Of a DNA stretch of 64,000 nucleotides, positions 34,601-64,000 are shown one piece after another; the first letter of the stretch is position 1, and the number at the start of each line of letters is the position of its first letter. The stretch is from Xiphias gladius (lineage: Eukaryota > Chordata > Actinopteri > Istiophoriformes > Xiphiidae): the NCBI RefSeq assembly GCF_016859285.1, contig NC_053406.1:15579001-15643000 (forward strand), given 5' to 3'. The translations under genes and the position numbers were made by a program. A model generated the notes under the pieces. It saw only the letters and a list, made by a program, of their open reading frames with translations. It made no database searches and was not told the DNA's origin.

Positions 34601-36368
34601 TCAGATCAAAAAAAGTCAAACTAAACCACAGAATCACTACTTTTTCAAAAAGAAAAAAAGTCTGTCTTTAATGTCTTCTTTGTCAATTTCCTTTTGTGTA
34701 AATGAAGACCTCTAGTGGTAAAAATGTATTAGGGAGTGGGTTGTTTATTTTGTATTATCTGCTGGTCAAATAGAGTACAGTATATCTATGATGTATTTAG
34801 CCTTAATTCAGTACAGCTGTTATTCAAGAAGAAGTTAAAATAATAAAATAATAGCTAAAATCTTCAGTTTTACAAAAGGTGAATCCGCACATATTCAAAA
34901 CTTATACGATATACATGTTTTCACATACACTCTAAAAAAACTTCGAAGAGGCCACTTTAGCTAATATGCATAGAGGTGCAAGAGATAACATCATCTAACA
35001 ACAAGGACATTCAAACCGGGGAAATTCAAACAATTAGGCACAATACAAGAAATATATCATACATAATACTTTTATTATTTTGAATCATACTCTCATGTTT
35101 TATTTCTTTTGGTAGAATTCAGTTCAAATCTGCAATGGTTAGTTAAGCAATGTCATCTGACATATTTTATCTTGTCATATTCAACTGTTTTCTGTTTGCT
35201 CCAGTTCCATCTCTGAGGCCAAACTTATTTTCAACTACAGAAGGTGATGAGAGGATAAAAATAGTACTACCTGAGCCATCAGGTAAGAAAAGTAAAAAAA
35301 ATTACTCTTTTATTTTTGATACTTAGAGTTAATTCCCTTTGTTTTCAGGGAAACTACTAAAAATCTTTGTTTCAAGTGGTTAACAGAATCATTATGCGTC
35401 CTAAATATGGAAGGATAAAGGTCATTTTAAGAGAAGTTATGCCAAGTAATGTGCTTTCCTTTGCAGTATCTCTCTCAGACAACACACTGTATGTTTCCTA
35501 CATCCTTTATGCGACTATTCCTGCTCTCCTGCTGGTGCTGTTTGCAGCTGCCGGGTTCTTCTGCTACAAACACCATGCTAAGAGGTAAAAGCAGAAAGGT
35601 GTTAAAATAAAAACCACACCATGTACTTATCTGTTGTACTTCAGATATAAAACTGTGTGTTTCTGGATGCAGATTAATTAAATGGCATACTAAGAAGTAT
35701 TTTTTGAAGAAATAATGTCATTTTTGCAGAGGAAGTTAGTATTTATGTGTATAATGCACTTATAGAATATTTATTTACCAATATGACACACTGATGCAGG
35801 TCTTCTCCAAGTATTTCTTTAGTTGTGGCCAGTGCCAGTGCACATTTGCTACGGATATACTGTACCTCTTGCATCCTTGGTCTTAGAAAAGTTTGTGGTT
35901 AGAAACATGTAGGGGGAATGTGTTTTCTCACTTTATATGGCCTGTGACATGGTAATTTCACTGATGAGCAGTATGCCTCTCTTCAAACCATGTTGTAGTG
36001 ACCCCACAATGCTTTCTAATGTCATTTCTTTCATATTCAGGAGGAAGACAGAAACAGAAAGCTATGCCGGCAGATCAAAACCGTGGATGTCAACAACAGC
36101 TTCACTCTGCCCCATACAAGGACCGTACGCCTTTAGTGACATTACCAAACTGCCTCACACTGCTCCGGAGAGCAGCATGCCAGTAGATATCATGACAAAG
36201 TACTCCTGCCCTCCCTCCCAGGACTCCCAGTGTGACGATTACGAGGATGTGTCATGCACAGACAGGGAGAGTGGTTTTGTGACCAATGACATCTATGAGA
36301 CCTGCAGAGCTCAAAGCCGGCGGTGCCGCAGTCAGACTGGTTGGGTGGAAAACGAGATCTATGGATAA
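31681..36368 (+). CDS. layn: Layilin, C-type lectin membrane receptor (7 coding exons)
   Basis: Exons 31681-31753, 32997-33303, 33630-33787, 34454-34498, 35205-35282, 35467-35584 and 36041-36368; all GT-AG, phases consistent, 368 residues (human 374-382). Residues 1-24 are a signal peptide. The C-type lectin domain spans about residues 29-177: CYKVSYIQDSSRRLTFEDA, GDGDFWIGLRR, DEPSCGSEMCVVLYHQPSAP, FQWNDDNCNSKNNFVCKYPE. A short Thr/Pro stalk follows (exons 4-5), then a membrane helix (YILYATIPALLLVLFAAAGFF) in exon 6. The tail ends with ESGFVTNDIYE and TGWVENEIYG, motifs known from mammalian layilin, where the tail binds talin and radixin. The lectin domain of layilin binds hyaluronan, so the product links matrix to cytoskeleton. 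The adjacent sik2 gene is the same neighbour as in human. ATG 31681 is chosen because it directly opens the signal peptide. Confidence 0.96.
33850..34150 (+). mobile_element. LINE reverse-transcriptase 3' fragment in layn intron 3
   Basis: One frame reads NVGCLDYCNALLSGDL, close to the LDYCNxLLSG phrase near the end of L2/CR1-type reverse transcriptases. The flanks contain frame breaks and AT-rich tail-like sequence (TTTTAATTTACTTTATTTTA). It is a short, degraded, plus-strand fragment. Confidence 0.6.
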
Positions 36369-38540
36369 CGCTGTTGATGCCTATCTGGTCTCTGCAAGTG
36401 TCCGTCAACATCAGAGCAGCTAAACAATATGACCCAGCTAGACAGAAGAACACAGTGTGCTCCATCCCTTTTTTCCTTTGCACCCCACTGTTTACTTGTG
36501 TGGTGCTGGATTACTGAACAGGTGGCTGTGTCGGCCTTGTTATTTGAACATAGATCTATCTCCTGTGTGCATCTCCAGTGCTGCTTCCTGAACATCCAGC
36601 ATTCAAAGCTGCAAGTCAGATTAATGCTGACTGCAGGGTTTCCCAAAGTTTTGTCAACTGCGACTCCCAATTTAGGCCCCCGAACTGGCCCATAACCCCA
36701 CCAACAGAGTTCTTAAATTGTCAAACAAATTGTGAATCTGAGCATGGCCTTGGATTCAAGAATGATAGATGGGCTATCTGAAAATAATCATATATTTCAA
36801 ATCTTTTAAATACATTTTATTATTAAAGAAGAGTCTACAGTTATGTGTGCAGCTTTTTGAGGCTGTATCTAGGCACAGTGCTGCTTTGAGTTTAATGAGT
36901 CAGCATGCTCACATGCTCACAAAGGCTAATGACAACCTGCTGATATATAACAGGTATAAAGTTTACCATGTTCACCATCTTACTTTAGTTTGTTGGCATG
37001 TTAACATTTGCTAATTAGCACTAAAAACGAAGTACATCTGAGGCTAATGGGAATGCAGGTATTTGGTTATACGCCAGAGTATCAAATAGAGGAAAAGTAA
37101 GCGGGACACCAGAGTTATTGTAATCCTGATGTGAACATGTGTACCAGATTTCGTGGCATTCCATCGAATAGTTGTTGCGACACTTATGGCGGGTGCTATG
37201 TCACTGAGATACATCGTCTAGACACCATGAATGTCTGTCTAAAATTTTATACCAATCCATGTATAATCGTTCAGATATTTCACAGGACAAGTGAAAACTT
37301 TGACCCGTTGGAGGCCATAGAGGAAAAGCGAGAGGAATACAAAAGTCATTAGCATTCATCCTCAGGGGGCCGTGGATATCTGTTTTCATTGCAGTTCGTC
37401 TAATAGTTGTGGAGATATTTCATTCTGGACCAAACTGGTGGACAGACCAAAAATGCTAATATATTTCAACTTTATTTAATATATTTTATTATTAAAAATC
37501 CATCAAACTAATATCAGTCAGAGTCAGAAATCTTATGTTTGCAACATAAAGAAAATAGATTTTTATTCCATTTGACTTGAATCTAGTTCTTTCCTATGTC
37601 CAGTTTTAACCATTACCTCTTAAAAATTATGTACCAACAGCGTAGAGGCAAATAGGTATTAATGAGCCAGGTCAGTTTGGTGGCGCAGCAGCGCTGCTAT
37701 ATTTGGCATGGTGCATTACACATCTAACCCTGGGAATAAGTGCAAGTTTTGAGGACCCGAGCAAGGTTAGTCATCTTGTAAACAATCCACAATTAAACTA
37801 CTCAACCGTTTTTCCAATAACGTCACCAGATATTATGAGACACAAGGACAAAAAGATTCTGTTGGCTCTCCACTGCTGTGGAGTTGTCCCATTCAGGCAC
37901 TATTCTGACCTACTCTGTAAACGTGAACAGTGGTGTCAGCCCTATGCAAGGCTTCCTGTTTGGACTCTGATGTCAGGGAACAGGACAGTACATGCGGAAA
38001 ACACTGATGACAGAACCCTGCTCACCCCAGTAGACCTCAGTGCTGTCGGCTTCCCCGGCTCCACTTGACTGTGTGAGGAACTCGACCCTCCCACTGATCT
38101 GACAATACAGACACTATTTAGGAGTGACCAGATTTGAACATGCCATTGATTTATTCATCAGTGTTTGCTTGTAAAAGCATATGCCTGTATTATAAATGTG
38201 TAAAAAGATCTTGTTTTTTTTTCTGAGTATGAACTGAGTGGGCTGTTGGGTCGGTGTCTTGGAAAGATATAGTAAGCCCAGTAAGGAGAGGCTGAGTGGG
38301 TTCTTGGAGAATGTTAGACAGGAAATGCCAAAAGCACATCTGGAACTCTTACATTCAGGAAGTCTATGCGTGACAGCAGAGGCCTTTGGAGCGCTGCTCT
38401 GCCCGCCCGCTTAGCAATCTACTGTTCTCTGCTAGACTGTCACTGCGGGGGCTTAAGAGAACAACACATGGGTATGAATGTGCGGTGTAACTCAAACATG
38501 ACATGATTTTTGCGTGACAAATAAAGTTTGGTTACAAGTT
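36369..38540 (+). other. Proposed long layn 3' UTR
   Basis: No further coding exon is seen after the layn stop. The first strong AATAAA in good context (38520-38525, followed by a GTTTGG/GT-rich stretch) would give a 3' UTR of about 2.15 kb that includes the repeat at 36865-37450. An ATTAAA variant near 36823 could give a shorter transcript. The open stretch at 37703-38068 lacks an ATG at its start and looks like chance. Confidence 0.45.
36865..37450 (+). repeat. Percomorph interspersed repeat in the layn 3' UTR region
   Basis: Contains the well-remembered order of phrases: CATGTTCACCATCTTACTTT, GCTAATTAGCACTAAAAACG, GAGGCTAATGGGAATG, then twice a unit like ACCAGATTTCGTGGCATTCC with ATCGAATAGTTGTTGCGA, ending in AGATATTTCATTCTGGACCA and GGTGGACAGACC. 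The unit ATGAATGTCTGT...CAATCCATG...TTCAGATATTTCA is repeated internally. No coding frame survives. It begins about 500 bases after the layn stop and is probably within its long 3' UTR. Confidence 0.75.
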
Positions 38541-39480
38541 ATAGGGGTTGCATTCCTTATATAATAATAGTATGGGTATATTCAAATGTGTTTGTATTTT
38601 TGTAAGTGTGTAGCGGAGTGACATTAGATATGTGTGAATGTAAAATGCCTGTTACTAAAGTATTAACACTGCTGTACTGAGAGCAACTTTTTAAAAAGGA
38701 AATGGTAAACATTAGACAACAAAGCTCGGGAGTAGGCAGAGATAACCGGTTAGGGGTAGGATAAGGTTGGGGCCAGGTTAAGCACCGTAACACACGACTT
38801 CTTAGGGTAAGGGTTAAGGTTAGGTTCAGGCTAAGGTAAGGGGGAAACGGACTTCAATTCCCCCGCAGTCTACTCCCAAGTCTTGGAACCCAGCAGCAGT
38901 ACAAAGGAAATGTGTCGCCTTGCTTCAATTTTCAGTTTCTGCCAACAGATGGAGCTGTTATGTAGCTGGACAAGGTGCCTTTGTTGCTAATAAAATGTCT
39001 GGTTTCACATGAGGTCCTGCATGTTACATTATATAAGGGTATATGTTATGACATATTATTTTCGTATTTTTAATGGGCAGTGCATTTTTTTCTGGATTTT
39101 ATAACTACAAGTAGATATGATGATGAATTTATGTGTTTTTTTGTGTTTTTTTTTTCTTTCTTTTTTTTTTACTCTTAAACCGTAGCATGTTGTTTCGTTT
39201 AAATGTATTTTTCCCATTAATTCTTGCAGAGAGTACTTCCCTGAGCCGGTAAAAGTGGCAGCCTCAGGCAGTTTTAGAAAGAATTTAACCCTTTTCCTTG
39301 CGTCCCCCCCCCTCTCTCTCTCCCCACAAAAGCTTATTAAACACCTGCAGGGCAAAACTTCAAAGTTACCTATGCGTGCAATCAAAGAGGGCAGACAAGC
39401 AAACAGATTTCAGAATAGCAATTTTACCGGTTGACGTAAGAGGTGGGTCTGGTTGTCCTGGCAACCAATTGGCACTGAAG
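38541..39480. other. layn-sik2 intergenic region
   Basis: About 0.9 kb between the proposed layn end and the GC-rich sik2 promoter. It holds degenerate GGTTAG/GGTTAAGG-type bases (38740-38845), a poly-T stretch (39135-39170), and AT-rich sequence. No gene is seen. Confidence 0.5.
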
Positions 39481-39500
39481 TGTGGAGCGGCTCCGTGGCC

Positions 39501-39548
39501 CCGCCCCCTGTACAAATACCCCCATGGCTTTGACGTCAATGCACGTCA
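39501..39548 (+). promoter_or_regulatory. sik2 promoter: GC box, TATA-like element and CRE
   Basis: A GC box (CCGCCCC, 39501-39507) is followed by an AT-rich TACAAATA (39511-39518), a full palindromic cAMP-response element TGACGTCA (39531-39538) and a half site CGTCA (39544-39548). The region is GC-rich, as expected for a housekeeping-type kinase promoter. The transcription start is unknown. If TACAAATA acts as TATA, initiation would be near 39545, inside the CRE cluster, so it may instead be a TATA-less promoter with dispersed starts. Confidence 0.55.
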
Positions 39549-39558
39549 ACCAGAGAAC

Positions 39559-39862
39559 ATGATGCCTCTTCGCGAGTCAACTCGTGTGCTCTGTGGCTGA
39601 TAGAGGCACCGCGAGCTGAAATATTATATCTGTATTGTGTTGGAGAACGTGGTGTGACAACCCCCGGGCTCGGCAAATGGCCTGCGTGGTATCGCCGCGC
39701 TGACGGACAGTGTCGCCACATTGGCGTTCAAATTGACAGGGGCGACAAAGAAATCAACTTTGTCTGTTTTTAATGGACACGCTTCGAGCGGCGGCGTCGG
39801 CGGCGGCAGCGGCGGCAGCAGCAGCAGCGGGCGGTTTGTTTTCCTTTCGTCTTTATCTGTAG
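39559..39862 (+). promoter_or_regulatory. Three upstream ORFs in the sik2 5' leader
   Basis: If the leader starts near the CRE, it carries three ATG-initiated uORFs: 39559-39600 (13 codons, starting with two Met), 39677-39703 (8 codons) and 39773-39862 (29 codons). The third encodes a polyalanine run (three Ala, Ser, ten Ala) from the GCG/GCA repeat at 39786-39831. All end before the sik2 start at 39981. uORFs commonly lower translation of the main frame; whether these are used is unknown. Confidence 0.5.
39786..39831 (+). repeat. GC-rich trinucleotide repeat (GCG/GCA)
   Basis: Imperfect GCG GCG GCG TCG GCG GCG GCA repeat ending in pure GCA units, in the sik2 5' leader. Read in the frame of the upstream ORF it encodes alanine; in another frame Gly/Ser. 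Confidence 0.8.
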
Positions 39863-39980
39863 CTGCTCAGAGCAAGCGAGCCCGTGTGAGCACCCCCCCC
39901 CCACCTCCTCCTCCCCCTGTGTGTCCCCGGCTCGTCTGGCTACCTCCTACCCGTCCACAAACAGTCAAATTTAGAACAGC

Positions 39981-64000
<24,020 letters not shown>

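Noticed and set aside
37703-38068. Open frame of 121 codons downstream of layn
   Set aside because: It begins with TTG, not ATG, has no splice context or recognisable domain, and lies in presumed 3' UTR.
38740-38845. Telomere-like GGTTAG/GGTTAAGG bases
   Set aside because: Too degenerate and short for an interstitial telomere; more likely a decayed simple repeat.

Overview
The window reads as part of a teleost fish chromosome, most likely from a percomorph. The genes are split by many GT-AG introns, CA/GT microsatellites are abundant, and several interspersed repeat families that I know from perciform genomes recur. I count five protein-coding genes, and I rebuilt their exons by eye from splice sites, reading phase and protein similarity. 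No expression data or alignments were available, so exon ends are predictions.

Layout: (1) 775-18173, minus strand: a 26-exon gene for a single-pass membrane protein of about 1,484 residues that I cannot name. It has a signal peptide, a Cys-rich ephrin-receptor-like region, a possible beta-sandwich before the membrane, one membrane helix, and a cytoplasmic tail of almost 1,000 residues. The tail holds about a dozen degenerate D-P-x-T-G repeats flanked by helical segments. Exon 12 carries an apparent one-base deletion. (2) 20758-21974, plus: an apolipoprotein of the A1/A4/E family, most like apoA-V. (3) 22727-25598, minus: a ZPLD1-like zona pellucida domain protein of 405 residues, tail to tail with the apolipoprotein. 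(4) 31681-36368, plus: layilin (layn), a C-type lectin membrane receptor of 368 residues. (5) 39981 to beyond the right edge, plus: sik2, a salt-inducible kinase. Only its first four coding exons (160 residues, to just before the DFG Asp) lie in the window.

LAYN and SIK2 are also neighbours in the human genome (11q23), so the right half is conserved synteny. In human the APOA1/C3/A4/A5 cluster lies beside SIK3, the paralogue of SIK2. An apoA-V-like gene near sik2 is therefore of evolutionary interest.

Non-coding content: probable core promoters for the apolipoprotein, zpld1-like and sik2 genes (the last with a full CRE palindrome); three upstream ORFs in the sik2 leader, one encoding polyalanine; closely spaced convergent poly(A) signals; two Tc1/mariner relics of different subfamilies; LINE 3' fragments; a tRNA-like SINE; palindromic MITEs; six copies of one approximately 250-bp repeat; and many microsatellites. 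The genes do not form an operon-like unit. Their association is syntenic, and apart from LAYN-SIK2 I see no evidence of joint function.
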